Source of the DNA: Pseudothioclava sp033100795
GTDB taxonomy: Bacteria; Pseudomonadota; Alphaproteobacteria; Rhodobacterales; Rhodobacteraceae
DNA length: 64,000 bases
Direction: 5' to 3'
Assembly: GCF_033100795.1 (NCBI RefSeq)
Contig: NZ_JAWLVI010000001.1
Span: 558,001 to 622,000, forward strand
Shown: positions 17,679 to 28,393 of the stretch, piece by piece
How the letters are laid out: the number at the start of each line of letters is the position of its first letter
Numbering within the stretch: the first letter of the stretch is position 1
Program-made: the position numbers and the translations under genes
Notes under the pieces: model-generated
The model's input: only the letters and a program-made list of their open reading frames with translations
Databases searched by the model: none
Told to the model about the DNA's origin: nothing

Positions 17679-18887
17679 ATGTCCAAGATCAAAGTCGCAA
17701 ATCCGGTCGTCGAGCTCGACGGCGACGAGATGACCCGCATCATCTGGGATTTCATCAAGCAGAAACTCATTCTGCCCTATCTCGACATCGACCTGAAATA
17801 TTACGATCTGAGCATTCAGGAGCGCGACCGCACCGACGACCAGATCACCATCGACTCCGCCCTTGCGATCAAAGAGCATGGCGTCGGCGTGAAATGCGCC
17901 ACCATCACTCCCGATGAGGCGCGCGTCGAGGAATTCGGCCTGAAACAGATGTGGAAGTCGCCCAACGGCACGATCCGCAACATCCTTGGCGGTGTCGTGT
18001 TCCGCCAGCCGATCATCTGCCGCAACGTGCCGCGCCTTGTGCCGGGCTGGACCAAGCCGATCGTTGTGGGGCGTCACGCCTTTGGCGATCAGTATAAGGC
18101 CACCGATTTCCACTTCCCCGGCAAGGGCAAGCTGACGATGAAATACGAGGGCGAAGACGGCACCGTCATCGAGAAGCTTGTCTATGACGCACCCTCGGCC
18201 GGTGTATTTCAGGGGATGTATAACCTCGACGACTCCATCATAGATTTCGCCCGCGCCTCGCTGAACTATGGGTTGTCGATCAAATGGCCGGTTTACCTTT
18301 CGACCAAGAACACCATCCTCAAAGCCTATGACGGGCGCTTCAAAGACCTGTTCCAGAAGGTCTATGAAGAGGAATTCGAGGCCGAGTTCAAAAAGGCCGG
18401 CATCTGGTATGAGCACCGCCTGATCGACGATATGGTCGCCTGCGCGCTGAAATGGAACGGCGGCTTTGTCTGGGCGTGCAAGAACTACGATGGCGACGTG
18501 CAATCCGACACGGTCGCGCAGGGGTTCGGCTCGCTTGGCCTTATGGCCTCGAAGTTGATGACACCCGACGGCAAGATCGTCGAGGCCGAGGCCGCGCACG
18601 GCACCGTTACGCGCCATTACCGCCAACACCAGAAGGGCGAGGCGACCTCGACCAACTCGATCGCGTCGATCTATGCGTGGACCGGCGGGCTTAAGCACCG
18701 CGCGAAACTGGACGATAACGCACAGCTTATGAATTTTGCCGAAACGCTGGAGCGCGTCACCGTGCAATGCGTGGAAGACGGCAATATGACCAAGGATCTG
18801 GCGCTTCTGGTTGGCCCAGATCAGCGCTGGCTGACGACGATGGGCTTCCTTGAAAAGGTCGACGAGTATCTGAACGAGGCGATGTGA
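17679..18887 (+). CDS. icd: NADP-dependent isocitrate dehydrogenase
   Basis: This enzyme converts isocitrate to 2-oxoglutarate and CO2 with reduction of NADP in the TCA cycle. The 402-residue sequence is the eukaryotic-like type II form: KVANPVVELDGDEMTRIIW at the N-terminus, the substrate-binding SPNGTIRNILGGVVFRQP, RHAFGDQYKATDF, and the cofactor region EAAHGTVTRHYRQHQKG. The ATG at 17679 was chosen from the family N-terminus and has a GGAGGGG ribosome site; the frame is open further upstream without similarity. A strong hairpin terminator follows. Confidence 0.97.
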   Translation: MSKIKVANPVVELDGDEMTRIIWDFIKQKLILPYLDIDLKYYDLSIQERDRTDDQITIDSALAIKEHGVGVKCATITPDEARVEEFGLKQMWKSPNGTIRNILGGVVFRQPIICRNVPRLVPGWTKPIVVGRHAFGDQYKATDFHFPGKGKLTMKYEGEDGTVIEKLVYDAPSAGVFQGMYNLDDSIIDFARASLNYGLSIKWPVYLSTKNTILKAYDGRFKDLFQKVYEEEFEAEFKKAGIWYEHRLIDDMVACALKWNGGFVWACKNYDGDVQSDTVAQGFGSLGLMASKLMTPDGKIVEAEAAHGTVTRHYRQHQKGEATSTNSIASIYAWTGGLKHRAKLDDNAQLMNFAETLERVTVQCVEDGNMTKDLALLVGPDQRWLTTMGFLEKVDEYLNEAM

Positions 18888-18912
18888 CGCCTAGCGGGTA
18901 TTCCCCTGACTG

Positions 18913-18937
18913 GCCGGGCCTTGTGCCCGGCTTTTCT
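18913..18937 (+). terminator. Rho-independent terminator after icd
   Basis: GCCGGGC and GCCCGGC form a 7-bp stem with a 4-base loop, followed by TTTTCTTT. Confidence 0.85.
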
Positions 18938-18991
18938 TTGCGGCCCACCTGCCCTCTTGCCGCCGCCTGCGCGCCGTGAGAGAAGTTTCAC

Positions 18992-19606
18992 ATGACCGAG
19001 ATTATTGCAGAAAACCCCGCGCGCCATTCGGTGCTGGATGATGCTCAGGGCATCGGCTACGGCGCCCTGATGGCCGCGCTGAGCATCGTCATCATGACCC
19101 ATCTGGGCTTTGTCACGGGCCAGACGGCGGGGCTTGCGCTCTTGATTTCCTATGCAACCGGCTGGAGCTTTGGCGCGGTGTTCTTTGCGGTGAACCTGCC
19201 GTTTTACTGGCTGGGTTACAAACGCATGGGCGGGCTGTTCGTCGTCAAGACGCTGATCTCCGTGACACTTCTGTCCGTGGGCACCATGATCCTGCCCCAT
19301 TACATCAGCTTCGAGAACCTGCACCCCGCACTGGGGGCCGTGCTGATCGGTGTGATCTCGGGCTCGGCGCTTTTGGCGCTGTTCCGCCACGGGGCCAGTT
19401 TGGGCGGCGTCGGCATTCTTGCATTATATCTGCAAGATAAGACGGGTTTTCGGGCCGGAATGACGCAATTAATGTTCGACGTCTGCATCTTTGCGGTTGC
19501 GGCCGTGATGTTGGAGCCGTCGGTCGTAGCCTGGTCCTTCCTTGGTGCGATTGTCCTGAACATCGTGATCGCGATGAACCACCGTCGCGACCGCTATATC
19601 GTCTGA
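18992..19606 (+). CDS. YitT family membrane protein
   Basis: The 204-residue protein has five to six hydrophobic helices after an N-terminal polar stretch. The blocks GQTAGLALLISYATGWSFG, FFAVNLPFYWLGYKRMG and GASLGGVGILALYLQ match the membrane half of YitT proteins. It lacks the C-terminal soluble DUF2179 domain seen in many longer homologues. The family is found in the inner membrane; transport is suspected but not established. It is 7 bases before the SMR gene, so the two are probably co-transcribed. Confidence 0.85.
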   Translation: MTEIIAENPARHSVLDDAQGIGYGALMAALSIVIMTHLGFVTGQTAGLALLISYATGWSFGAVFFAVNLPFYWLGYKRMGGLFVVKTLISVTLLSVGTMILPHYISFENLHPALGAVLIGVISGSALLALFRHGASLGGVGILALYLQDKTGFRAGMTQLMFDVCIFAVAAVMLEPSVVAWSFLGAIVLNIVIAMNHRRDRYIV

Positions 19607-19613
19607 GGGGCAC

Positions 19614-19949
19614 ATGCCGAAAACCTATCTGTTCCTGCTGATCGCGGTCATGTTCGAGACCTTCGGCTCGTCCTGCCTGCAAGCCAGCCATCAATTCACA
19701 AGGTTCTGGCCGTCGGTCGGGGTTATCATCGGCTTTGCGGGGGCGTTCTACTTCTTTACGATGGTTCTTAAGGTGCTGCCCCTTGGTATCACCTATGCGC
19801 TTTGGTCGGGCATCGGAATTATCCTGATTACCATCTCGGGGCGGCTTTTGTTCGGGCAAAAACTTGATCTTCCGGCCCTTCTGGGGCTTGGCCTGATTAT
19901 CTCGGGGATACTGGTCATCAATCTCTTTTCCAAAGCACAGGTTCATTAG
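19614..19949 (+). CDS. Small multidrug resistance (SMR/EmrE-type) transporter
   Basis: The 111-residue protein has four transmembrane helices, the standard SMR size. The essential membrane glutamate is present (E15 in AVMFETFGSS), together with FTRFWPSVGVII, the helix-3 segment PLGITYALWSGIGIILI and LFGQKLDLPALLGLGLI, all close to EmrE. SMR proteins work as dimers that exchange protons for cationic drugs or guanidinium compounds. The substrate cannot be told from sequence. It follows the YitT gene directly. Confidence 0.92.
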   Translation: MPKTYLFLLIAVMFETFGSSCLQASHQFTRFWPSVGVIIGFAGAFYFFTMVLKVLPLGITYALWSGIGIILITISGRLLFGQKLDLPALLGLGLIISGILVINLFSKAQVH

Positions 19950-20009
19950 GCTGGCCATTCGGTCGGTTTGCCTGTATGGCCGCCTCAAACCACGTACAGG
20001 CGGACACTC

Positions 20010-21830
20010 ATGGACCTTCGCAACATCGCGATTATTGCGCACGTCGACCACGGCAAAACGACCCTCGTTGACCAGCTTCTCAAGCAATCCGGCGCGTTCC
20101 GGGAAAATCAGGCCGTCGCGGAACGCGCGATGGATAGCAACGATATCGAGCGCGAGCGCGGCATCACCATTCTGGCCAAGGCAACCTCGGTCGAATGGAA
20201 AGGCACGCGCATCAACATCGTCGACACCCCCGGCCACGCCGATTTCGGCGGCGAGGTGGAGCGCATCCTGAGCATGGTTGACGGCGTTTGCCTGCTGGTT
20301 GACGCCGCCGAAGGCCCGATGCCGCAAACCAAATTCGTGACGCAAAAGGCGCTGGCCCTTGGCCTGAAGCCCATCGTCGTGCTGAACAAGGTCGATAAAC
20401 CCGCAGCCGAGCCGGACCGCGCGCTGGACGAGGTGTTCGACCTGTTTGCCAACCTTGGCGCCAATGACGAGCAACTGGACTTCCCGCATGTCTACGCGTC
20501 GGGCATCGGTGGCTGGGCTGATCTTGAACTTGACGGCCCGCGCAAAGACCTGAGCGCCCTGTTCGACCTGATCCTCGAACATGTGGAGCCGCCGAAGCAG
20601 GAATTCCAGGCCGACCAGCCGTTCAAGATGCTGGCCACCACCCTAGGCGCCGACCCGTTCATCGGGCGCATCCTCACGGGCCGCGTCGAGGCCGGCACGC
20701 TCAAAGTCGGCGACCCCCTCAAGGCGCTGTCGCGCAACGGCGACCGGATTGAACAATTCCGCTGCACCAAGATCCTCGCTTTCCGCGGCCTTTCGCAACA
20801 GCCGATCGACGAAGCCGTTGCAGGCGACATCGTCACCATCGCAGGCATGACCAAGGCGACCGTGGCGGATACGCTCTGCGCGCTTGACGTTGACACTGCC
20901 ATCCCCGCGCAACCGATCGACCCGCCGACGATCTCGGTCACTTTCGGCATCAACGACAGCCCGCTGGCGGGCAAGGACGGCAGCAAGGTCCAGTCGCGCG
21001 TGATCCGCGAGCGCCTGATGAAAGAGGCCGAAACCAACGTCGCCATCCGCGTCGAAGACACCCCCGGCGGCGACGCGTTCATCGTGTCGGGTCGTGGCGA
21101 ACTTCAGATGGGCGTTCTGATCGAGAACATGCGCCGCGAAGGGTTCGAACTGTCGATCTCGCGCCCGAGGGTGATCTTCCGCGAGGAAGACGGCCAACGC
21201 GTTGAGCCGATTGAAGAAGTCATCGTGGACGTGGATGACGAATACTCCGGCGTCGTGATCGAGAAACTGACCAGCACCCGCAAGGGCGAACTGACCGAGA
21301 TGCGCCCCGCCGAAGGCGGCAAGACGCGCATCGTGGCGCTTGTCCCCTCGCGCGGGCTGATCGGCTATCAGGGCGAATTCATGACCGACACGCGCGGCAA
21401 CGGCGTGCTGAACCGCATCTTCCATTCGTGGGCACCCTATAAAGGCGCCATCGAAGGACGTCGTCAGGGCGTTCTGATCTCGATGGAGAACGGCGTTTCG
21501 GTGGCCTATGCGCTGTGGAACCTCGAAGAGCGCGGCAAGCTGTTCATCGGCGCGCAAGAGCAGGTCTACACCGGCATGATCATCGGTGAGCATTCGCGCG
21601 ACAACGATCTCGAGGTCAACCCGCTCAAGGGCAAGAAGCTGACCAACGTGCGCGCATCGGGCACCGATGAAGCCGTGCGCCTGACGCCGCCGGTGCGGAT
21701 GTCGCTGGAAGAGGCCATCGCCTATATCAACGACGACGAACTGGTCGAAGTCACACCGAAGATCGTGCGTCTGCGCAAGCGTCACCTTGACCCGCACGAG
21801 CGCAAACGCGCCGCCCGCGCGGACGCCTAA
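20010..21830 (+). CDS. typA: Translational GTPase TypA/BipA
   Basis: TypA is a ribosome-associated GTPase related to EF-G, linked to stress responses and ribosome assembly. The 606-residue chain has G1 AHVDHGKTT (10-18), switch-region ERERGITILAK, G3 DTPGHADFGGE and G4 NKVDKP, followed by domain II, an EF-G-like domain V (VDVDDEYSGVVIEKL) and the TypA-specific C-terminal domain (TPPVRMSLEEAIAYINDDELVEVTP). The ATG at 20010 matches the family start. It is the only gene before a strong terminator. Confidence 0.97.
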   Translation: MDLRNIAIIAHVDHGKTTLVDQLLKQSGAFRENQAVAERAMDSNDIERERGITILAKATSVEWKGTRINIVDTPGHADFGGEVERILSMVDGVCLLVDAAEGPMPQTKFVTQKALALGLKPIVVLNKVDKPAAEPDRALDEVFDLFANLGANDEQLDFPHVYASGIGGWADLELDGPRKDLSALFDLILEHVEPPKQEFQADQPFKMLATTLGADPFIGRILTGRVEAGTLKVGDPLKALSRNGDRIEQFRCTKILAFRGLSQQPIDEAVAGDIVTIAGMTKATVADTLCALDVDTAIPAQPIDPPTISVTFGINDSPLAGKDGSKVQSRVIRERLMKEAETNVAIRVEDTPGGDAFIVSGRGELQMGVLIENMRREGFELSISRPRVIFREEDGQRVEPIEEVIVDVDDEYSGVVIEKLTSTRKGELTEMRPAEGGKTRIVALVPSRGLIGYQGEFMTDTRGNGVLNRIFHSWAPYKGAIEGRRQGVLISMENGVSVAYALWNLEERGKLFIGAQEQVYTGMIIGEHSRDNDLEVNPLKGKKLTNVRASGTDEAVRLTPPVRMSLEEAIAYINDDELVEVTPKIVRLRKRHLDPHERKRAARADA

Positions 21831-21836
21831 AAGACA

Positions 21837-21869
21837 AAACGGCGGTCAGAAATGGCCGCCGTTTTTATT
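21837..21869 (+). terminator. Rho-independent terminator after typA
   Basis: AAAACGGCGG pairs with CCGCCGTTTT around a short loop, ending in a T-rich run. It begins 6 bases after the stop codon. Confidence 0.88.
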
Positions 21870-21945
21870 TCTCCCAAGTCTTTCCAAAATCTCGCCACAA
21901 CTTATTGGTGAACTACTCCTGAATTGGTTTATTTGGAGTGGTTTC

Positions 21946-22833
21946 ATGTTTCGTCGATTTTTCAACCAATGGCCCCGATTTCTGTTCGGCTGGATCACGC
22001 TGACGCTCAGTCTGTTCGGCTATATACTTGCCTTTGATCTGGTAGAGTTTTTTCTGATCGCCCCGTCCAGCTTTGTGATGATTGCGATCACCTCTGCCGT
22101 GTTGGTCGGGCTGCCCATGCTGTTCCTGACGCTGTTCATCCCGCGCTTTCTGACGATGATCGAGGTTGTCAGCCTTACCCTGCTGCTTACAGCCCCAGTG
22201 ACCTACGTCGTGCATCAGGCAATGCTGCCGGATTTTATCGTAACGGTAATCGCGATTGCGATACTCTGGCTGCTTGAGAGCATCCTTTACGGACCGCTGT
22301 CCAGATTCGCGCCGAAGGTCAAATACGGGCCGTGCAAGGCGCGTATCCACACGCGGCTTACCCCCGAAGAGGTCTGGAAACGCGTCGTGCCGGACCCTCA
22401 GACCGTGCGCCAGTATTATCAGCCCGGTGCGATGACGATGCCCGCGCCCGCCGGAACAGATGCCGAGTTCATCCTGTGTATCCCGCGCCGTTGGGGCTAT
22501 CCCGATACCAGCTCGCTGGTGCGCCGCACCGAGATCACCCCCAACCGGCGTATCCGCATCGAGAAGCGGCCGGTTCATGCAGACAAGACCAATATCCCCG
22601 AGATCATCGAATACCGGATCGAACCTGCTCCCTACGGCTCGGACCTCAGCGTGATCGTGCGCTACGAGAATATTCCCGTCGGGTACTGGCTGTTTCTGAA
22701 TTTCTATTCGATGCCGCGTGATCTGGCGATGTGCCTCAGGGCGCGGCTGAACGGCACGCGCGACTGGTCGCTCCTTGGCACGCAGATACGCAAGCAAGAG
22801 AGACCAGCCACGGCGGCACCTCTACCCGCGTAA
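21946..22833 (+). CDS. Membrane protein with C-terminal SRPBCC-like domain, unknown function
   Basis: The product has 295 residues from the ATG at 21946. The first 110 residues contain four hydrophobic helices (FLFGWITLTLSLFGYILAF, SSFVMIAITSAVLVGLPMLF, a third ending in TAPVTYVV, and FIVTVIAIAILWLLESILYG). From about residue 125 the protein is soluble and begins CKARIHTRLTPEEVWKRVVP, a pattern like START/SRPBCC ligand-binding domains, with strand-rich segments and a terminal helix. I do not recognise the exact family. It stands alone between the typA terminator and the convergent tgt gene. Confidence 0.7.
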   Translation: MFRRFFNQWPRFLFGWITLTLSLFGYILAFDLVEFFLIAPSSFVMIAITSAVLVGLPMLFLTLFIPRFLTMIEVVSLTLLLTAPVTYVVHQAMLPDFIVTVIAIAILWLLESILYGPLSRFAPKVKYGPCKARIHTRLTPEEVWKRVVPDPQTVRQYYQPGAMTMPAPAGTDAEFILCIPRRWGYPDTSSLVRRTEITPNRRIRIEKRPVHADKTNIPEIIEYRIEPAPYGSDLSVIVRYENIPVGYWLFLNFYSMPRDLAMCLRARLNGTRDWSLLGTQIRKQERPATAAPLPA

Positions 22834-22836
22834 CGG

Positions 22837-23967
22837 TTAGAGCGGCTCTATGTCACCTTCGGCGCGCAGGGCGTGGAAATCCGCCACGAACTGCGCCAGC
22901 CGCCCCGCCGCGATAGAGTCGCGCAGCCCCTGCATAAGCTCTTGATAGTAATGCAGGTTATGCCATGTCAGCAGCATCCCCGAGATCATCTCTCCGGCGC
23001 GGAAAACGTGGTGCAGATAGGCGCGCGAATAGTTGCGGCAGGCCGGGCAGGTGCAGGCCTCGTCCAGGGGGCGCGGGTCGTCCTGATGGCGGGCGTTCTT
23101 GATATTGACCTGCCCGCGGCGCGTCCACGCCTGCCCCGTCCGCCCCGAGCGCGACGGCAGCACGCAATCCATCATGTCGATGCCGCGCTCAACCGCGCCG
23201 ACGATGTCGTCTGGCTTGCCAACCCCCATCAGATAGCGCGGTTTGTCCTCTGGCAAAAAGCCCGGCGCATAGTCCAGAACGCCGAACATCGCCTCTTGCC
23301 CCTCGCCCACGGCAAGACCGCCGACAGCATAACCTTCGAACCCGATTTCCTTGAGTTTTCCGGCGCTTTCCTCGCGAAGCTCAGGTGTCACGCCGCCTTG
23401 CATGATGCCGAACAGCGCGTGGCCCGGACGGTCGCCGAACGCCTCGCGCGAGCGCAACGCCCACCGCATCGACAGGCGCATGGATTTCGCGACCTCTTCT
23501 TCGGTGGCGGGCAGCGCGGGGCATTCGTCGAACGCCATCACGATGTCCGAGCCAAGCAAGCGCTGGATCTCCATCGAGCGTTCGGGCGTCAGCATGTGCT
23601 TCGAGCCGTCGATATGCGAGGAAAACCGCACCCCCTCCTCGGTCAGTTTGCGCAAGGAGGCGAGGCTCATCACCTGAAAACCGCCCGAATCCGTCAAGAT
23701 CGGCTTGTCCCAGTTCATGAATTTGTGCAGACCGCCAAGCCGGTCGATCCTCTCGGCGGTCGGACGCAGCATCAGGTGGTAGGTGTTGCCGAGCAGAATA
23801 TCCGCCCCCGTCGCGGCCACGCATTCGGGCATCATCGCCTTGACCGTCGCCGCCGTGCCAACGGGCATGAAGGCGGGTGTGCGGATCTCGCCGCGCGGCG
23901 TGGAAATGACGCCTGTGCGGGCTTTGCCATCGGTGGCGTGCAGGGCAAACTGGAAGCGTTGGGTCAT
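22837..23967 (-). CDS. tgt: tRNA-guanine transglycosylase
   Basis: Tgt exchanges guanine-34 of Asp, Asn, His and Tyr tRNAs for preQ1 in queuosine biosynthesis. The 376-residue protein has the general acid/base aspartate in LTDSGGFQ (D93), the second catalytic aspartate in GIDMMDCVLPSR, and the zinc site CTCPAC with a distal histidine (LTWHN). The ATG at 23967 has an AAAGGAG ribosome site and is the family start. The precursor genes queCDEF lie about 27 kb away in the same window. It follows pepA and holC on the same strand. Confidence 0.97.
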   Translation of the reverse strand: MTQRFQFALHATDGKARTGVISTPRGEIRTPAFMPVGTAATVKAMMPECVAATGADILLGNTYHLMLRPTAERIDRLGGLHKFMNWDKPILTDSGGFQVMSLASLRKLTEEGVRFSSHIDGSKHMLTPERSMEIQRLLGSDIVMAFDECPALPATEEEVAKSMRLSMRWALRSREAFGDRPGHALFGIMQGGVTPELREESAGKLKEIGFEGYAVGGLAVGEGQEAMFGVLDYAPGFLPEDKPRYLMGVGKPDDIVGAVERGIDMMDCVLPSRSGRTGQAWTRRGQVNIKNARHQDDPRPLDEACTCPACRNYSRAYLHHVFRAGEMISGMLLTWHNLHYYQELMQGLRDSIAAGRLAQFVADFHALRAEGDIEPL

Positions 23968-24017
23968 CGGCGGGCTCCTTTGGCGCCTCTCTAGGGGCAA
24001 ATGCGCGCGAAGGGAAG

Positions 24018-24479
24018 TCAGCCGCCGCTTTCGACCTTCATCTGCCAGCGCCCGCTTTCTTCGGACCAGTATTGCGCCGCGACGCCCGCGCCCGTCAGCG
24101 CCCGCCACTGGCCGCGCGCCACATCAAGCGCCATCGGGTCATTGCCATCAAAGAGTATCCAGACCCGCTCGCGCGCTTCGATCTCGGCGGGCGCCACCTC
24201 GGCCCCGTCAATCGCCATCAGCGCGTCGAACCGGCCCTCTGCCGGCGCGGTCGTCAAAAGCACGGGTTGGAGCGCGTCGTGCGGCCCGCCCGCGATCCCG
24301 TGCGGCAAGAACCCGTCATCGCGGCCAAGCCAGAGCTTCTGGTCGAACCAGTCCATCCGGCCCACCTCGCGCCCGCGCACTTCCACCCGCCACCCCTGCC
24401 CAAGCGCGCGCCCGAGCAGGTTCTCGACAACGCTTTCCAGCGGTGACTGGGTGACGTGGTAGAAATTGGCAGCACCCAA
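24018..24479 (-). CDS. holC: DNA polymerase III chi subunit
   Basis: HolC links the clamp loader to single-strand binding protein during replication. The 153-residue protein has the family N-terminus (GAANFYHVTQSPLESVVENLL), the middle LGQGWRVEVRGREVGRMDWFDQ (slightly divergent), the FLPHGIAGGPHD loop, and VWILFDGNDPMALDVARGQW. The start is a TTG at 24479, four bases after the pepA stop; no ATG gives the conserved N-terminus. The pepA-holC order is also seen in many proteobacteria. Confidence 0.9.
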   Translation of the reverse strand: MGAANFYHVTQSPLESVVENLLGRALGQGWRVEVRGREVGRMDWFDQKLWLGRDDGFLPHGIAGGPHDALQPVLLTTAPAEGRFDALMAIDGAEVAPAEIEARERVWILFDGNDPMALDVARGQWRALTGAGVAAQYWSEESGRWQMKVESGG

Positions 24480-24483
24480 GGGA

Positions 24484-25950
<1,467 letters not shown>

Positions 25951-26138
25951 TTTTCTCTCCGGTCGAGGCAATTTCATACTGGCGCGGCGGAGCAATCCCT
26001 GCCCCGCGTTCCCACCGATTTCGGGGCCAGACTAGCCGCCGCCTGAAAAAATGAAAAGCTGCCTTGCCACAGATGTCGCGCGGGGCTTTCCCATTGCCCG
26101 CAAGCCCGCTAAAGAGAGACAAAGTCCGGGGGGATTTT

Positions 26139-27281
26139 GTGGTTTTGAAACGGCTCGACAGATACTTGCTGTCCCAATTCATGGTGCTGTTCGGGTTTTT
26201 TGCGCTCGTTCTGGTCTCTGTGTATTGGATCAATCGGGCTGTCTTGTTGTTCGATCGGCTGATTTCCGACGGGCAGACCGCCTGGGTCGTCATCGAATTC
26301 ACCGCGCTGTCCCTGCCGAATGTGATCCGGCTTGTGCTTCCGGCGGCAGCTTTTGCCGCGACGATTGCCACGATCAACCGCCTTAATCAGGATTCGGAAT
26401 TCGTGGTGATGCGCGCGCTTGGCATTTCGCCCAGCCGTCTTGCGGTTCCGGCGATGTTTCTGGGGCTGATCGTCGCGCTGATGATGACGGCGCTGGTGCA
26501 TCATCTGGTGCCGGTCTCACGCGCGCGCCTTGCCGACCGCGAGACCGAGGTCGCCAACGATCTGGCGGCGCAGTTTCTCGTCGAGGGCGCCTTGCAGACG
26601 CCGGTCGAAGGGCTGACGATGTATATCCGCGCGATTTCGGACCGGGGCGAGCTGGAGGACGTGTTCATCTCGGATACACGTTCGACAGCAAATTCCGTCA
26701 CCTATACCGCCGAGCGCGCCTTTGTTGTCGGCTCGGACACCGGACCGAAACTGATCTTGATGAACGGCATGTCCGAGATGCTGCGCCATTCGGATCAGCG
26801 GCTTTCGGTGGTGCGGTTCTCGACCTTCACCTTCGATCTGGCCAGCCGCATCGCGCCCAATGCCTACCGCAAGCTGAAACCCGATGATCTGACGACGCTG
26901 GAACTGCTTGATCTGGAAACCGCAAGCCAGAAACTCCCGCCCGAGCGACTGCCGCTGATCGTGCCGCGCATCCATGAGAGGATCGCGGCAACCCTGCTGG
27001 CACCTGCGGCGATCCTGATGGGGGTTGGCATCATGATGCTGGGCGGGTTCACGCGCTTTGGCCTGTGGCGCCAGATCGTGCTGGCGACCTTTATCATGGT
27101 GCTATTGAACGTGGCGCAAAACGCGTTTGGCCGTGTGGTTCAGGGCAACCTCGGGCTTTGGGGGCTGCACTATCTGCCCCCCCTTGCGCTGACGGCCGTC
27201 GGGTTGGGGGCGCTCTGGATGGCCTCTGCGCCGCGCCGCCGTCCGCGTGCAAAACCGATCAGCGAAGGGGCCGCCGGATGA
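26139..27281 (+). CDS. lptF: LPS export permease LptF
   Basis: LptF and LptG form the inner-membrane part of the LptB2FG exporter that drives lipopolysaccharide toward the outer membrane. The 380-residue protein has the YjgP/YjgQ layout: three N-terminal helices (FMVLFGFFALVLVSVYW), a periplasmic beta-jellyroll (about residues 100-260) and three C-terminal helices. The GTG at 26139 is favoured because a run of six Gs lies five bases upstream; a TTG at 26145 would be an alternative. Its TGA overlaps the lptG ATG (ATGA). The ATPase partner lptB is not in this window. Confidence 0.93.
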   Translation: MVLKRLDRYLLSQFMVLFGFFALVLVSVYWINRAVLLFDRLISDGQTAWVVIEFTALSLPNVIRLVLPAAAFAATIATINRLNQDSEFVVMRALGISPSRLAVPAMFLGLIVALMMTALVHHLVPVSRARLADRETEVANDLAAQFLVEGALQTPVEGLTMYIRAISDRGELEDVFISDTRSTANSVTYTAERAFVVGSDTGPKLILMNGMSEMLRHSDQRLSVVRFSTFTFDLASRIAPNAYRKLKPDDLTTLELLDLETASQKLPPERLPLIVPRIHERIAATLLAPAAILMGVGIMMLGGFTRFGLWRQIVLATFIMVLLNVAQNAFGRVVQGNLGLWGLHYLPPLALTAVGLGALWMASAPRRRPRAKPISEGAAG

Positions 27282-28393
27282 CCCTTTCGCTTTATATCGC
27301 GCGGATGTTCCTGAAGGCCTATCTGATCGTGACCTTCGCCTTCACGACGATCCTGTTTCTGGTCAATCTGGCCGAGGAATCGCGGCGTTTCGTGCAAAGC
27401 GAGGCAAATGCCGCGATGCTTTCGGTCATTTCACTGCTGAAGCTGCCCAAGACGCTGTATGAAATCATGCCGCTGATCATGGTGCTCTCGGCGGTGGTTC
27501 TGTTTGTGGGCCTGTCGCGGCGGTCGGAACTGGTGATCGTGCGGGCATCGGGACGCTCGGCGCTGCGGATGCTGGTGTCACCGGTGCTGGTAGCCTTCCT
27601 GATTGGCCTCTTTGCCATCGCGGCGGGCAACCCGATCGTGGCGGCGACCCAAAACCGTTACGAGCAATTGCGTGCCGCGCTGCGCGCCGATGCTTCCGAC
27701 GGGTCGATCTCGATCAACAAATCGGGCGTCTGGATGCGGCAAAGCGCACGCCTGCCCGACTATCCTCTGGCACAGGCCGTGATCCATGCGCGGCAAGCCA
27801 ATGGCGAGGCGACGCAGCTTTTTGATGTGAGCTTCCAGATTTCCACGCCCGACAAAGGCCCGGTGCAGCGCCTGATCGCCGATGAGGCACTTCTGGTGCC
27901 CGGCGCGTGGCAGTTGACGGGCGTAAAGCAATGGCCGCTGGACGGTGTCTCCAATCCCGAGACTGCGGCCAAGCGCTATGACACGCTCGACCTGCCGACC
28001 GATCTGACCGCCGCGCGTATCCGAGAAAGCTTCGGCAAGCCCTCGGATGTGCCGCTGTGGCAGTTGCCCGCCTTCATCGCCTCGCTGGAAGAGGCCGGAT
28101 TTTCGACGCGGCGCCATCAGGTCTGGATGCTGTCCGAGCTGGCGCTTCCGGCATTTCTGGCGGCGATGGTGCTGATCGCGGCCGCGTTCACCATGCGCCA
28201 CGCGCGCCAGGGCCGGACCGAGGTGATGGTTCTTCTGGCCTTTGGTGCGGGGCTGGGGTTGTTTTTCCTGCGCAATGTGGCGCAGGTGCTTGGAGAAAGC
28301 GGTCAGGTGCCGGTGATGCTGGCGGCCTTCGCGCCGCCGGTGATCGCGCTGATCCTGCCGCTCGCGCTTGTGTTGCATCTGGAGGAAGGCTGA
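27278..28393 (+). CDS. lptG: LPS export permease LptG
   Basis: The 371-residue protein is the partner of LptF and has the same six-helix plus periplasmic domain arrangement. The N-terminus LSLYIARMFLKAYLIVTFAF and the segment IVRASGRSALRMLVSPV are typical of the family. The start overlaps the lptF stop by four bases and the stop overlaps the lptD start by one base, so the three genes are translationally linked. From about 2.3 kb of gene with no gaps, coordinated expression with lptD is expected. Confidence 0.93.
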   Translation: MTLSLYIARMFLKAYLIVTFAFTTILFLVNLAEESRRFVQSEANAAMLSVISLLKLPKTLYEIMPLIMVLSAVVLFVGLSRRSELVIVRASGRSALRMLVSPVLVAFLIGLFAIAAGNPIVAATQNRYEQLRAALRADASDGSISINKSGVWMRQSARLPDYPLAQAVIHARQANGEATQLFDVSFQISTPDKGPVQRLIADEALLVPGAWQLTGVKQWPLDGVSNPETAAKRYDTLDLPTDLTAARIRESFGKPSDVPLWQLPAFIASLEEAGFSTRRHQVWMLSELALPAFLAAMVLIAAAFTMRHARQGRTEVMVLLAFGAGLGLFFLRNVAQVLGESGQVPVMLAAFAPPVIALILPLALVLHLEEG

